Assembly (NCBI GenBank): GCA_965228775.1
Contig: OZ245840.1
Span: 1,364,001 to 1,428,000 of the forward strand
Length of the DNA: 64,000 nucleotides
Direction of reading: 5' to 3'
DNA from: JANQMY01 sp965228775
GTDB lineage: Bacteria; Pseudomonadota; Alphaproteobacteria; JANQMY01
The translations under genes and the position numbers were made by a program. Numbering within the stretch: position 1 is the first letter of the stretch; each line of letters opens with the position of its first letter. Shown one piece after another: positions 52,280-61,537 of this stretch. The notes under the pieces are model-generated. The model was given only the letters and a program-made list of their open reading frames with translations, searched no databases and was not told the origin of the DNA.

Positions 52280-53212
52280 CTATTTAATCCGTATAAGGTC
52301 GTATCGGTGCTTAGCGTTACGAATGAGCGGATAAACACTCAGATTCTGCACACCATCGATAGAAGAAATCTCATTATCGCACAATTCAACTAATTCATCT
52401 TGTTGGCTGGTACTTGCAAGGGCGACGGCTCCGTATTGGCCCGTCGTGGTCGCCAGGAAAGAGATCTGCTCAAATTCGACTAAGCGAGAGAACGCCCTAT
52501 CAATTTTGTTCGGTGAAATCGCCAGGTGCACCAGGGAAACCGCTCCAATACCCATGCTTGCGGCATCACACACGACTGATAATCGCATATAATCGTCTTC
52601 ATCCATCTTCCGCAGTCTTTGACGAACGTTAGCCTCCGAGACATCCAACCTTCTGGCAATTTCCCGATTGCTGATACGCCCATCCGCCAGTAGCAGGTTG
52701 ATGATTTGTTGGTCTTTGCTCAGGTCTTCATTGGCAGGCGAGGACGACGGAATATCGCGTGAAAGATCACCATATCCGGACACGTATTTTGCAATCTCTA
52801 AACAGATTTCAGTTCGGACCAGCTGCACGCCTTTAATTGAGCCGAGTGCATTTTTCACAAGCGACTGCAGATGTTTTCGATCCGTCGCTCGCATATTGAC
52901 AAAAAACTCCGGCCTCCCCAGTCCGAGTGACACACTCGTCACTTCCGGAATGGCCGCAATATCTTCAGCTATTTTCGCAACGGCCCGCCCTTGAGCGTAG
53001 ACATATGTGAAACACATAAGCTCATAGCCGTCTTTGAATATGTCTTTCTGGGCAACCACGCGCATGACGTGGTCGTCAGACATTGCCCGGACACGATAGG
53101 CAACTGTTCTCTCGGCCACACCAATTTGTGCGGCGATCGCTTTATTGGTGACCTGGGGATCTACGCGCAACGCTTCAATGATCTGCAGGTCGGTTTCGTC
53201 TGGCGCTCTCAT
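52280..53212 (-). CDS. Lrp/AsnC-family regulator with two tandem modules
   Basis: A 310-residue protein containing two complete Lrp/AsnC units. Unit 1 has its helix-turn-helix at about 8-50 (DLQIIEALRVDPQVTNKAIAAQIGVAERTVAYRVRAM, read in part) and a RAM ligand domain to about 150. Unit 2 has its helix-turn-helix at about 168-212 (NREIARRLDVSEANVRQRLRKM) and a second RAM domain to the end. Ordinary Lrp proteins are about 150-165 residues with one unit. It is divergent from the P450 operon; ATACGCA-type motifs in the shared spacer and before other operons may be its sites. It is the only regulator inside the cluster apart from the TetR protein. Confidence 0.88.
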   Translation of the reverse strand: MRAPDETDLQIIEALRVDPQVTNKAIAAQIGVAERTVAYRVRAMSDDHVMRVVAQKDIFKDGYELMCFTYVYAQGRAVAKIAEDIAAIPEVTSVSLGLGRPEFFVNMRATDRKHLQSLVKNALGSIKGVQLVRTEICLEIAKYVSGYGDLSRDIPSSSPANEDLSKDQQIINLLLADGRISNREIARRLDVSEANVRQRLRKMDEDDYMRLSVVCDAASMGIGAVSLVHLAISPNKIDRAFSRLVEFEQISFLATTTGQYGAVALASTSQQDELVELCDNEISSIDGVQNLSVYPLIRNAKHRYDLIRIK

Positions 53213-53318
53213 AAATTCTCTCTACGCGATTCCTTTGCTGGCGGCTCTGATCGTCCAGCACAACAAACACTCTAAATGAAACCAGCGCGTATTCGAGTAC
53301 ATTTTCATTGATTTTAGT

Positions 53319-53362
53319 ATTTTTTGCGTATATTTTTCATGAATTATAGTCGCATAATAAAT
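53319..53362. promoter_or_regulatory. Lrp/P450 intergenic motif pair
   Basis: The minus strand reads ATACGCAAAAAAT (53319-53331) and the plus strand CGCATAATAAAT (53351-53362), an imperfect inverted pair in the AT-rich spacer between the tandem Lrp gene and the P450 operon. It probably serves autoregulation and P450 control. Confidence 0.45.
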
Positions 53363-53408
53363 ATGTTTTTCTCCAGATATGCGAATAATTCACTATGGGA
53401 GTGAAAAA

Positions 53409-54794
53409 TTGGCCGCGCTAGATCCCAGCTCAACATCGACTCGAGACAGCAAGCTTCCCCCCGCAAGCCGTGGTTGGCCCCTGATCGGCGATGCAGCACA
53501 AATTCTGTCTAATCCGATCGGCTATTTCAATCGCCAGATCGAAACATACGGACGTATTCATACCGCCCACCTTGGTCCACAAAAAATGGTCTTTCTGCAC
53601 GATGCAGATGCGGTTCGCTATATCCTGTGGGAGAACCAGAAAAACTACCCGAAGCCAGATTTGGGAATGGCAACTTTGGAACCCTTGTTGGGAAACGGTA
53701 TTGCCACACTGACCGATCATGCCAAGTGGGCAGAAGCGCGAAAATTTGTGCTGCCGTTGTTTTCTCGGAAAATGTTGGATCTCTATTTTGATCAAATAGT
53801 GGATTCTGTCGGCGAAGAAATCGATCACTTGATGCCCGTCGCAAACAACCGCGGCGAGATCGATATGTACACCTTGATGCACGAGGCAACATTTCGAGTT
53901 TTAATAAGAACGATTTTTGCTCGTGGTATTTCTAAGTCCGAAATCCCTCAGCTTACTGAATGGTTCAACAACCAGACCGCGTACATAAATGCACGCTATC
54001 TGACGATGAACTCTCCGCTGGCTATGGCGTTTCCCGCGGCCTGGAAAGGTAAAGCCGATCTTGCAAAACTAGATGAACGTGTTGATCGCTTAATTGACGA
54101 ACGAGAAAAAGAAAACGTCACCGAAATCAACGACATGTTAGATTCGCTTATCCTCGCGCGTCATGATGATGGGTCTCCTCTCAGTCGAAAGGAAATCCGA
54201 GATAATTGCATGACACTTTTGTTTGGGGGCCACGAAACCACAGCCGGTTCAGTAACGTGGACCTGGGGTATGCTCTCCAAAAACTCGGATGTTCGAGACA
54301 AACTACTTGAAGAAGTCGACCGGGTGATTGGTGATAAGCGCCCCACTCTGGAAGACTATCGAAAGCTTGAATACACGGACATGGTGTTTCGCGAAACGAT
54401 GCGCCTTTATCCAATGTTTTCAATGCTATTAAGGATAGCTTCCGAAGACGATGAAATTTGTGGCTATAAAGTCTCCGCAGGGGACTTGATCGCATTTAGC
54501 GCTTACACCATTGCCCGTGATCCGCGGTTCTGGCCTGATCCAGAGAAATTCGACCCCGAGCGTTTCTCTAAAGAAAATGACGCTCAACGACCTAAGGGGA
54601 CTTATCTCCCCTTTTCCCTGGGCGCACGGGGATGCATTGGAGAAAAAATGGCGCGCATGGAAGGCGTGCTGTTGATCGCCATGATGTCGAGAAAACTCCG
54701 GTTCGACCTTAAAGACAACAAGTTGCCGCAGCCAAAGGTCAGCATGTCCATCAAACCGAAAGATGGCATGCCAATGACGGTCCAAGTTCGATAA
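53409..54794 (+). CDS. Cytochrome P450 (first of pair)
   Basis: A 461-residue P450 with the I-helix motif LFGGHETTAG, ExxR in ETMRLYP and haem loop FSLGARGCIGEKMARMEG. The TTG at 53409 follows GGGAG at good spacing; the ATG at 53379 is the alternative and would add ten residues. It is close in sequence to the P450 at 61538-62926 (both have LLEEVDRV/SVLGD and KLEY), suggesting duplication. It is followed after 15 bp by a second, different P450 gene. No ferredoxin or reductase gene is linked. Confidence 0.9.
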   Translation: MAALDPSSTSTRDSKLPPASRGWPLIGDAAQILSNPIGYFNRQIETYGRIHTAHLGPQKMVFLHDADAVRYILWENQKNYPKPDLGMATLEPLLGNGIATLTDHAKWAEARKFVLPLFSRKMLDLYFDQIVDSVGEEIDHLMPVANNRGEIDMYTLMHEATFRVLIRTIFARGISKSEIPQLTEWFNNQTAYINARYLTMNSPLAMAFPAAWKGKADLAKLDERVDRLIDEREKENVTEINDMLDSLILARHDDGSPLSRKEIRDNCMTLLFGGHETTAGSVTWTWGMLSKNSDVRDKLLEEVDRVIGDKRPTLEDYRKLEYTDMVFRETMRLYPMFSMLLRIASEDDEICGYKVSAGDLIAFSAYTIARDPRFWPDPEKFDPERFSKENDAQRPKGTYLPFSLGARGCIGEKMARMEGVLLIAMMSRKLRFDLKDNKLPQPKVSMSIKPKDGMPMTVQVR

Positions 54795-54809
54795 TATTCG
54801 GAGAGAAAA

Positions 54810-56120
54810 ATGAACATTCACCAGACCGCTGGACCCGTGGATGGTCTCGACGATTCTTTCGACACGCTCATCAAAGGTTTGCCGGATCACCTGATCGGTG
54901 CGCCAGATGATGCTTTCTTAGATCCAACTTTCTCGAAAAACCCGTTTCCGATTTTGGCGGAATTGCGGGACCGTGCCGGAGGCATGGTTCGGCGTGGCGA
55001 GGACGGGCTTTATGCCGGTACGGACATTTTCAATGTTTGGGGTCACGATCTATCAAAACCGCATTTTGTTGCTCTCTCTCATGAGGCCGTAAGCAAAGTG
55101 GGCAGCGACCGAAATGCGTTCATCAGCGACCAAGCCTATGGCATGCAACAAACAGCCCACGGCGCAACCGTCAACTGCTTAGATGGTCAGGAACACTTCA
55201 TTATGAGGCGTCTCTTGGACTGCGCATTCTTTGGCCGCCAAAAGATGCAAGATTTCGCTGTCTCTTTGACCGAGCCAATTGTCACTTACTTGGTAGACCG
55301 TCTCGAAGCAAAAATCCGCGCTGGAGAAACAGGTGAGATATGTCGGGATATCGCCCTGCCGGTAACCTACAAATCAATTTCCAGCATTATTGGTGTTCCG
55401 CAGGCCTATTTTGCTCACTTTGTAGAACTGGGGGAGATCGCTCAAGGGGGCCCCAGAGATCTGGAAGCTGCAATGAAGGCCATTCAGGATCTGGATAGCT
55501 TTTTTGCTGATGAACTGGAAAAACGAAAAACTGATCCACAGTCTGACATGCTGACGGTTCTTCAAACCGAAGAACTCAAGGGTCGAAAAATGACCGAAGC
55601 GGAGATCATTCAACACTGCCGCTTCTTACTGCCCGGAGGTATTGAAACAACCTGGCGGCAGACCGCCAACATGATCATGGCCTTGATGCTTCATCCAAAC
55701 CAATATGAGGCTGTTGTAGAGGACACATCTTTGATCGAACAGACAGTGGAAGAAGTTCTCAGGTGGGGGCCCTCTGGTTTCGTCGTTCCGCGCCACGCCG
55801 CCGTCGATACGGAAGTCTCCGGAACGGAGATTCCTGCAGGCTCGTTCGTTTGCAGCATACAGGGAATTGCGAACCGAGATCCGGCCGTGTGGGATAAGCC
55901 TGACCAATTCGACATCTTTCGTGAAAAACATGAACACCTGACGTTTCACACCGGTATTCATTTTTGTATGGGTCAGCATCTGGCTCGCAACACGTTTAGA
56001 GCGGTCCTCAAGCGATTGGTTGAAAAACTGCCAGACATGAAACTAGCTTGCGATCCCTCTGATTTAGAAATGAGAGGGTTTGGCGTGCGCTGTCCGTTGG
56101 GTGTGCCAGTTACAGCCTGA
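54810..56120 (+). CDS. Cytochrome P450 (second of pair)
   Basis: A 436-residue bacterial class I-type P450: I-helix LLPGGIETTWRQTAN, ExxR in EEVLRWGP, and haem loop FHTGIHFCMGQHLARN. It is more like CYP107/CYP125-type soluble P450s than its neighbour. A GGAGAG ribosome site precedes the ATG. It sits between another P450 gene and a kinase-like gene in one operon (gaps 15 and 35 bp). Confidence 0.92.
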   Translation: MNIHQTAGPVDGLDDSFDTLIKGLPDHLIGAPDDAFLDPTFSKNPFPILAELRDRAGGMVRRGEDGLYAGTDIFNVWGHDLSKPHFVALSHEAVSKVGSDRNAFISDQAYGMQQTAHGATVNCLDGQEHFIMRRLLDCAFFGRQKMQDFAVSLTEPIVTYLVDRLEAKIRAGETGEICRDIALPVTYKSISSIIGVPQAYFAHFVELGEIAQGGPRDLEAAMKAIQDLDSFFADELEKRKTDPQSDMLTVLQTEELKGRKMTEAEIIQHCRFLLPGGIETTWRQTANMIMALMLHPNQYEAVVEDTSLIEQTVEEVLRWGPSGFVVPRHAAVDTEVSGTEIPAGSFVCSIQGIANRDPAVWDKPDQFDIFREKHEHLTFHTGIHFCMGQHLARNTFRAVLKRLVEKLPDMKLACDPSDLEMRGFGVRCPLGVPVTA

Positions 56121-56155
56121 TTTTGCTTCAGACCAATCAGAAAACGAGAAAGTCA

Positions 56156-57382
56156 ATGTTGGATGCTGCAAGCAGCGACTACGCCTCAAGGTCAACTGAT
56201 GTTCTGACAATGATCGGTCGGTCGTTGCGCTACTCGATTGCTCAGACGGTGGATAGAACCCGCGTTCCCGTTGCCAAAACCCGCGCTGAAATCCCCTGGC
56301 GCTTCGATGCGATTACGCCGGAATGGCTAACAGATACTATCTGTAAGGAGCACCCGGGTGTACAGGTTACAGACGTGCAAATGGGAATTGGTCATGTTGG
56401 AACATCTGGTCGTCAACAGCTGCTGGTGACCTACAACTCTGTTGGCGAAGAAGCAAAGCTTCCCAAGACAATCTTTTGTAAGGGAACACCAACCTTTGTT
56501 ACCCGTGTCAGCATGAGCACGGTGCCCTCAATGATGATTGAGGAACAGTTCTATCGTCTGGTGCGCCCTGAGTTGGACATAGAGGCCCCCGTTGGCTACC
56601 ACTCTGCCTATGATTTGTGGAGCGGACGCTCAATCCATCTCATCGAAGATTTGGTGACCACTAAGGGAGCCACCTTCCCCAAACCGACGACGAAAATTAC
56701 CAGAAAAAATGCTGAGAACATTGTCCAGGTTCTCGCAGCTCTTCACGGTCGCTTTCTAGAAGACCCTGAGCTGTCGACAAAATATGCTGAGCTTATTTCT
56801 TGGCCGGAAGAATTTCGCCGCATGTCTCGCCTCATGGGATTGGAAAAATACCACTTTCGTGGTTTCGACAAGGCAAAGCCTGTGATCCCGGCAGAGCTGC
56901 TAGCGCGACGAGACGAAACCTGGTCGGCAATCATTCGGTGCACCGAGTTGCACAAGACCCTGCCACAGACACTCGTTCACAGTGATGTGCATCTTGGCAA
57001 TTGGTACGTCACCAAGGAAGACCAGATGGGCTTGTTGGATTGGCAATGCGTATCTCGTGGCCACTGGTCCAGGGACTTGGCCTACGCCTTGACCGCAACC
57101 TTAGCCGTAGAAGATCGGCGAAACTGGGAAGAAGACCTCATCACACTTTATGTTTCAGAGGTGAATGCACGATCAAATACACCGATCACGTTTGACGAGG
57201 CCTGGCTGAGATATCGACAGCAAGTTTTTAGCGCGCTGGCGTTTTGGACGCCGACCTATTCACCACCCGCATTTGCTCCCGACAATATGCAACCGGAAGA
57301 GTTGTCGGTGGAGATGATTAAACGGTTCACTAACGCGATCGTTGATCTCGACTCTTTTGGTGCGCTTGACCAGCCGGATTGA
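56156..57382 (+). CDS. CHK/APH-type small-molecule kinase, copy 1
   Basis: A 408-residue phosphotransferase of the aminoglycoside/choline/ecdysteroid-kinase-like group. It has the Brenner motif LVHSDVHLGNWY (about 275) and the metal-binding LLDWQC in place of DFD. The ATG at 56156 follows GAGAAAG; the TTG at 56123 is rejected. Third in an operon with two P450 genes, it may phosphorylate a hydroxyl group introduced by them. A paralogue is at 60166-61317. Confidence 0.82.
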   Translation: MLDAASSDYASRSTDVLTMIGRSLRYSIAQTVDRTRVPVAKTRAEIPWRFDAITPEWLTDTICKEHPGVQVTDVQMGIGHVGTSGRQQLLVTYNSVGEEAKLPKTIFCKGTPTFVTRVSMSTVPSMMIEEQFYRLVRPELDIEAPVGYHSAYDLWSGRSIHLIEDLVTTKGATFPKPTTKITRKNAENIVQVLAALHGRFLEDPELSTKYAELISWPEEFRRMSRLMGLEKYHFRGFDKAKPVIPAELLARRDETWSAIIRCTELHKTLPQTLVHSDVHLGNWYVTKEDQMGLLDWQCVSRGHWSRDLAYALTATLAVEDRRNWEEDLITLYVSEVNARSNTPITFDEAWLRYRQQVFSALAFWTPTYSPPAFAPDNMQPEELSVEMIKRFTNAIVDLDSFGALDQPD

Positions 57383-57423
57383 CACGAGACATCGCCAATC
57401 AATCAGAGAACGCCCTTGTTTAA

Positions 57424-59244
57424 TCAGTCGAACTGTAAACCCTGAAGATCGCCTTGATCTCGCCAGGTTTGCAACAACTCGTTAAACGCGTTCAGTCCCG
57501 GCGCGTATGATTGACCAAGATTTCCTTGAGCGTTTTCGATCTTACCTTCGCTGTTGTAGTAACCGGGTGTACACGCTTCTAAGAAAGGTCGGTTTAGCGC
57601 AGCCAAACTTTTTATTTCTTCGACCCATGCCGCCTCCGCTTGCGCGGTCGGTTGAACTGTTGACGCGCCACGATCAAGCGTCTCCTTTATGACATAGGAA
57701 ATGTGTCTCGCTTGATCGTCGAACATCGCTGTCATATTCACTGAAAGGCCATTTTGTCCAATTCCAACAAAGAACCAATTTGGAAATCCATGAGACGAAT
57801 GTCCGTGAAAGGTTCTCATTCCGTCTGACCAATGATCGAACAGAGATTGGCCGCCCTTTCCTATGATATCAAAGTCGACCTGACGACGAAAACTCGTGCC
57901 AATTTCAAATCCTGTCGCGTAAACGATGCAATCGACTTCGTATTCAATATCGTTCGCTATCAAACCCGTACTTGTGATTTTCTCAACACCGTGACGATCA
58001 CTCGTATCCACGAGCGTAACGTTCGGACGATTAAACGTCTCAAAATAGTCATCGTTGAATGTTGGTCGTTTACAAAACTGGCGATACCAGGGCTTGAGTT
58101 TTTCTGCCGTCTCCGGATTCTGGATGATCTCATCAACCCGCGCACGAATCCGGTTCATCTTTTGGAAATCTGCGATCTCCATCAGCTCTGCGCCTTCTTC
58201 CACGGACTTTGGCGATGCCATCGACTGAAGATTGCGAAAAATTTCGGTCCACGCATCGTTTACGAGGTCTTCTTCAAACGGAAGACCTGCAAATATGGCA
58301 TTGAAATTCTCCCGACGGGTACGCTGCCATCCTGGCTCGAGTGTTTTTGCCCAGCGCGGGTCCGTTGGTTTGTTGCCCCGAAGGTCAACGGACGACGGAG
58401 TCCTCTGAAACACATAGAGTTGTTCGGCATGCTTCCCCAAGAAAGGTACACATTGGATGGCTGTTGCCCCCGTCCCAATTATGGCAACCCGCTTATCTCC
58501 AAGTTTGTAAAGATCTCCATTGTGGTCACCGCCTGTATAGTCATAGTCCCATCGGCTTGTATGGAAAGAGTGCCCTTCAAAATCATTGATGCCAGGTATG
58601 TTGGCAAGTTTGGGGCGACTTGCCGGCCCGGTGGCCATCACCACAAAACGAGCCTTCATCGCGTCACCACGGTTGGTTGCCACCATCCAGCGCTCTAGAG
58701 TTTCGTCCCAGCGAATCTCAGTGACGCGCGTTTGGAACAACGAAATATCGTACAGATCAAAAGCATGACCGATCCGCTGTGAGTGCTCAAAAATTTCCGG
58801 TGAGAAGGAGTACTTTTCTTTCGGCATGTATCCGGTTTCTTCGAGCAACGGAAGGTAACAGTAAGATTCAATATCGCATTGAGCGCCCGGATACCGATTC
58901 CAATACCAAGTACCCCCAAAATCTGCACCTGCCTCTATAATGCGAATGTCTGAAACACCGGCCTCTCGAAGGCGTGCGGCGGCCAACATGCCGCTGAAAC
59001 CGCCACCGATAATGATTAGATCTATTTTATCTGTATAGGGATCTCTCTTGGTCGCCGGCGGAGCGTAGGGATCATCCGTCGCATAGTGCGCTAGCTTTCC
59101 GTCCAAAGTAGCATACTGATTTTCGCCATCCGCTCTTATGCGTCGATCGCGTTCAATACGATACTTTTCTCGTAGAGCTTGTGGATCAAAATCAAAAGCA
59201 CCATTTTTGGATTGATCACCGCTATGACTTTTAGATTCCACCAT
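57424..59244 (-). CDS. Baeyer-Villiger / flavin-containing monooxygenase
   Basis: A 606-residue class B flavoprotein monooxygenase. It has an FAD motif IIGGGFSGMLAAARL (about 78), the BVMO fingerprint FEGHSFHTSRW (about 223), and an NADPH motif IIGTGATAIQ (about 255). The extra N-terminal 70 residues are typical of cyclopentadecanone/steroid-type BVMOs. It would convert a cyclic or side-chain ketone to a lactone or ester. It is last of a kinase-SDR-BVMO operon; an SDR making the ketone from an alcohol is a common pairing. Confidence 0.92.
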   Translation of the reverse strand: MVESKSHSGDQSKNGAFDFDPQALREKYRIERDRRIRADGENQYATLDGKLAHYATDDPYAPPATKRDPYTDKIDLIIIGGGFSGMLAAARLREAGVSDIRIIEAGADFGGTWYWNRYPGAQCDIESYCYLPLLEETGYMPKEKYSFSPEIFEHSQRIGHAFDLYDISLFQTRVTEIRWDETLERWMVATNRGDAMKARFVVMATGPASRPKLANIPGINDFEGHSFHTSRWDYDYTGGDHNGDLYKLGDKRVAIIGTGATAIQCVPFLGKHAEQLYVFQRTPSSVDLRGNKPTDPRWAKTLEPGWQRTRRENFNAIFAGLPFEEDLVNDAWTEIFRNLQSMASPKSVEEGAELMEIADFQKMNRIRARVDEIIQNPETAEKLKPWYRQFCKRPTFNDDYFETFNRPNVTLVDTSDRHGVEKITSTGLIANDIEYEVDCIVYATGFEIGTSFRRQVDFDIIGKGGQSLFDHWSDGMRTFHGHSSHGFPNWFFVGIGQNGLSVNMTAMFDDQARHISYVIKETLDRGASTVQPTAQAEAAWVEEIKSLAALNRPFLEACTPGYYNSEGKIENAQGNLGQSYAPGLNAFNELLQTWRDQGDLQGLQFD

Positions 59245-59287
59245 TGAAATGCGCCTTATCTTTCTGAACGTATCTGGAACATCTAGA

Positions 59288-60100
59288 TTAATCGCCTAAC
59301 AAAGCGCTTCTTTGAACACTCTCAGTTTGAATCGGAAACGCCTCCCCCTCGGGCATGACACTTGTCATTCCGCCATCAATGGCAATCGCTTGACCCGTCA
59401 CGAAAGAGGACTGTTCACTCAACAGAAATGACACAAGGTTCGCTATTTCTTGAGGCTGCCCTAGTCTTTGAAGAGGATGCATATTGCCAAGCGCTTTGAG
59501 CTCGTCTTCCCCGGTAACACCCAAAATGGGCGTCTCAACACCACCGGGACAAACCGCATTTACACGAATTTTTTTGCGCGCAAACTCTGCTGCAGCACTT
59601 TTGGCCAGTCCAACAACGCCATGCTTACTTGCTATATAAGAAGGCATGTAGGCGCTGCCCCGCAATCCGGCTACCGATGCCGTGATCACAACCGAAGCAC
59701 CTGCATGGAGACGAGGGGCTAACGCACGCAAACCAAGGTAAGGCCCTGTGAGGTTTACACTCACTACTTTCTGCCATGCCTCCAAGTCCCCATCCAGAAT
59801 TGTTGACCCGATCACGATGCCGGCATTTAGGAACGCCCCGTCGATCTTGCCAAACTTAGATAGTGTCTGGCTGATTAACTCCTCATTGTCCTTCGGTGAC
59901 GCAACATCCGTTTGCACCGCAATGCTCGCCACACCCAACTTATTGATCTTCTCAGAGACCGCCTGCGCCCCCTCGAGGTTAATGTCTGAAACAACAACGG
60001 ATGAGCCTTCTTCAGCCAATTTCAAACATGTGGCAGCGCCTATTCCTGAAGCGCCACCAGTTACGATAAGAACGTTGTTTTTCAGAGACGAAGTGTTCAT
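59288..60100 (-). CDS. Short-chain dehydrogenase/reductase
   Basis: A 270-residue classical SDR with TGGASGIGAATCL (about 14-26), NAG in FLNAGIV, serine in ITASVAG and YIASKHG as the catalytic Tyr-xxx-Lys. The C-terminus FVTGQAIAIDGGMTSVMP (read in part) fits NAD(P)-dependent alcohol dehydrogenases. It lies 65 bp after kinase copy 2 and 43 bp before the BVMO gene. It probably oxidises a secondary alcohol to the BVMO's ketone substrate. Confidence 0.93.
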   Translation of the reverse strand: MNTSSLKNNVLIVTGGASGIGAATCLKLAEEGSSVVVSDINLEGAQAVSEKINKLGVASIAVQTDVASPKDNEELISQTLSKFGKIDGAFLNAGIVIGSTILDGDLEAWQKVVSVNLTGPYLGLRALAPRLHAGASVVITASVAGLRGSAYMPSYIASKHGVVGLAKSAAAEFARKKIRVNAVCPGGVETPILGVTGEDELKALGNMHPLQRLGQPQEIANLVSFLLSEQSSFVTGQAIAIDGGMTSVMPEGEAFPIQTESVQRSALLGD

Positions 60101-60165
60101 CGCTATACCCCGAAGTTGTTGAAAACAATCGTCAAGAATATCTTACTGGTTTACAAAACTCGGCA

Positions 60166-61317
60166 TCAGACAAGGTCTAAAACACTGTGGTCGTCGATTG
60201 CTGCACTAATGCGTTCAATCATTTTCCGCGACATTTCTTCTGGCTGCATGTTCGGAAAATTTGGCGCCGGGCAAAGGGTCGGCGTCCACATCATCAAAGC
60301 AGCAAGTAAAAAGCGCTTGTAGTCATAGAGAGTGGATTCAAAATTGTATCGGCCGTCCGAGTGAATATTCATTTGGTCAACATATGATGCTAGAAGATCC
60401 AGCTCCCACTTACGTCGGTCTTCGATTTCCAACATCGTTGAAAGTGCGTAGGCCACATCACGAATGCCAGGCCCAATATTGCAACATTGCCAATCAAGCA
60501 GGCCGACCTTCCCTTCTTCGGTTTTGTACCAGTTGCCTAAGTGCACATCGGAATGAATCAACGTTGATGACATTTCTTCTGCATCATCTCTCAGGCTCAT
60601 AAACTCGTTATAAAGCGCCTCGCCCTTTCCAATTAACGCCGTTGGCAATAGATCACTGGCCTTTTCCATCGCCTCCATATGTTGGTCTTTTAGATACGCA
60701 AACGATTGCGTCCACTCATGATAAGACTTCAGCCACGGGTGTTTCGCTGAGAGTTTTGGATCGTTTAGAAAGGTACCGTGGACTTTAGCAAGAAGACTAA
60801 TGACCTGTTGTGCTTCTTCGAATGAAATCGACGTTTGCCAATTACAAAACGTCGCCCCCTTTGATGAAGCGATGTCTTCAATAATGACGATCGCTCTATA
60901 CGTTTCGGGATCCCAAGACCAATAGTGACCAATGGGAGATTCGATATCCAATTGTGGCCGCATCTCAAGATAGAAAGCGCCTTCAGCCTGCGCCGTCTGT
61001 GTCATCACATTTGCAACACGATGCTCGAATGATGGGTATGTTTTTGCGAAGACGTTTGTATCAGCCTCGCCGTCGGCATGCTTGAGCTGAATGGACCTTC
61101 TTACAGATGTCCCTGACGTTTCTCCTCTAAACGAAAAATCCGAAATCTCTCTATTCCCGGCGCCGGACCCTAAGCATTCATTCAACCATCCACCCGAAAT
61201 TCCTTCGACTGACCAAGGTGTATCCGCGGATGTCTGCGCGACAGGCCTATCCGCTTCATCCGCTGCCGCAGATTTAGCAATCTTTTCAAGAACTGTGTTG
61301 TTGATCAGTGCATCCAT
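60166..61317 (-). CDS. CHK/APH-type small-molecule kinase, copy 2
   Basis: A 383-residue paralogue of 56156-57382, sharing TPWSVEGISGGWLNECL against IPWRFDAITPEWLTDTI, LIHSDVHLGNWYKTEEG and GLLDWQCCNIG. The catalytic aspartate and metal ligand are present. First gene of the minus-strand kinase-SDR-BVMO operon, divergent from a P450 gene. The presence of two such kinases with a split PEP-synthase-like phosphotransferase suggests that phosphorylated intermediates are central to this pathway. Confidence 0.82.
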   Translation of the reverse strand: MDALINNTVLEKIAKSAAADEADRPVAQTSADTPWSVEGISGGWLNECLGSGAGNREISDFSFRGETSGTSVRRSIQLKHADGEADTNVFAKTYPSFEHRVANVMTQTAQAEGAFYLEMRPQLDIESPIGHYWSWDPETYRAIVIIEDIASSKGATFCNWQTSISFEEAQQVISLLAKVHGTFLNDPKLSAKHPWLKSYHEWTQSFAYLKDQHMEAMEKASDLLPTALIGKGEALYNEFMSLRDDAEEMSSTLIHSDVHLGNWYKTEEGKVGLLDWQCCNIGPGIRDVAYALSTMLEIEDRRKWELDLLASYVDQMNIHSDGRYNFESTLYDYKRFLLAALMMWTPTLCPAPNFPNMQPEEMSRKMIERISAAIDDHSVLDLV

Positions 61318-61537
61318 TTTGTATCTCCGCTACATCGCCCAAAAGTCGCAGCAATGACGCGACGTCCTATAGACTCACCATTGCGCACCCAAGGAAAAAT
61401 CGACGCCCCGAGTTCTTTTTAGGCGAATTTTTTTCTTATAATAAACGCGTTGAAGACAAAAATAAATCCTTATTTGCGTTTCGCGTACTTTTGTTGTATT
61501 CCAGTCAAAACAATCGAGGAAGAAAGGGAACGCAAAA
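61318..61537. promoter_or_regulatory. Divergent promoter region, kinase copy 2 / P450
   Basis: A 220-bp spacer. TATTTGCGTTTCGCGTA at 61471-61487 contains reverse copies of ACGCAAATA/TACGCG, resembling the cluster motif. An AGGGAACG ribosome site serves the P450. Confidence 0.4.
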
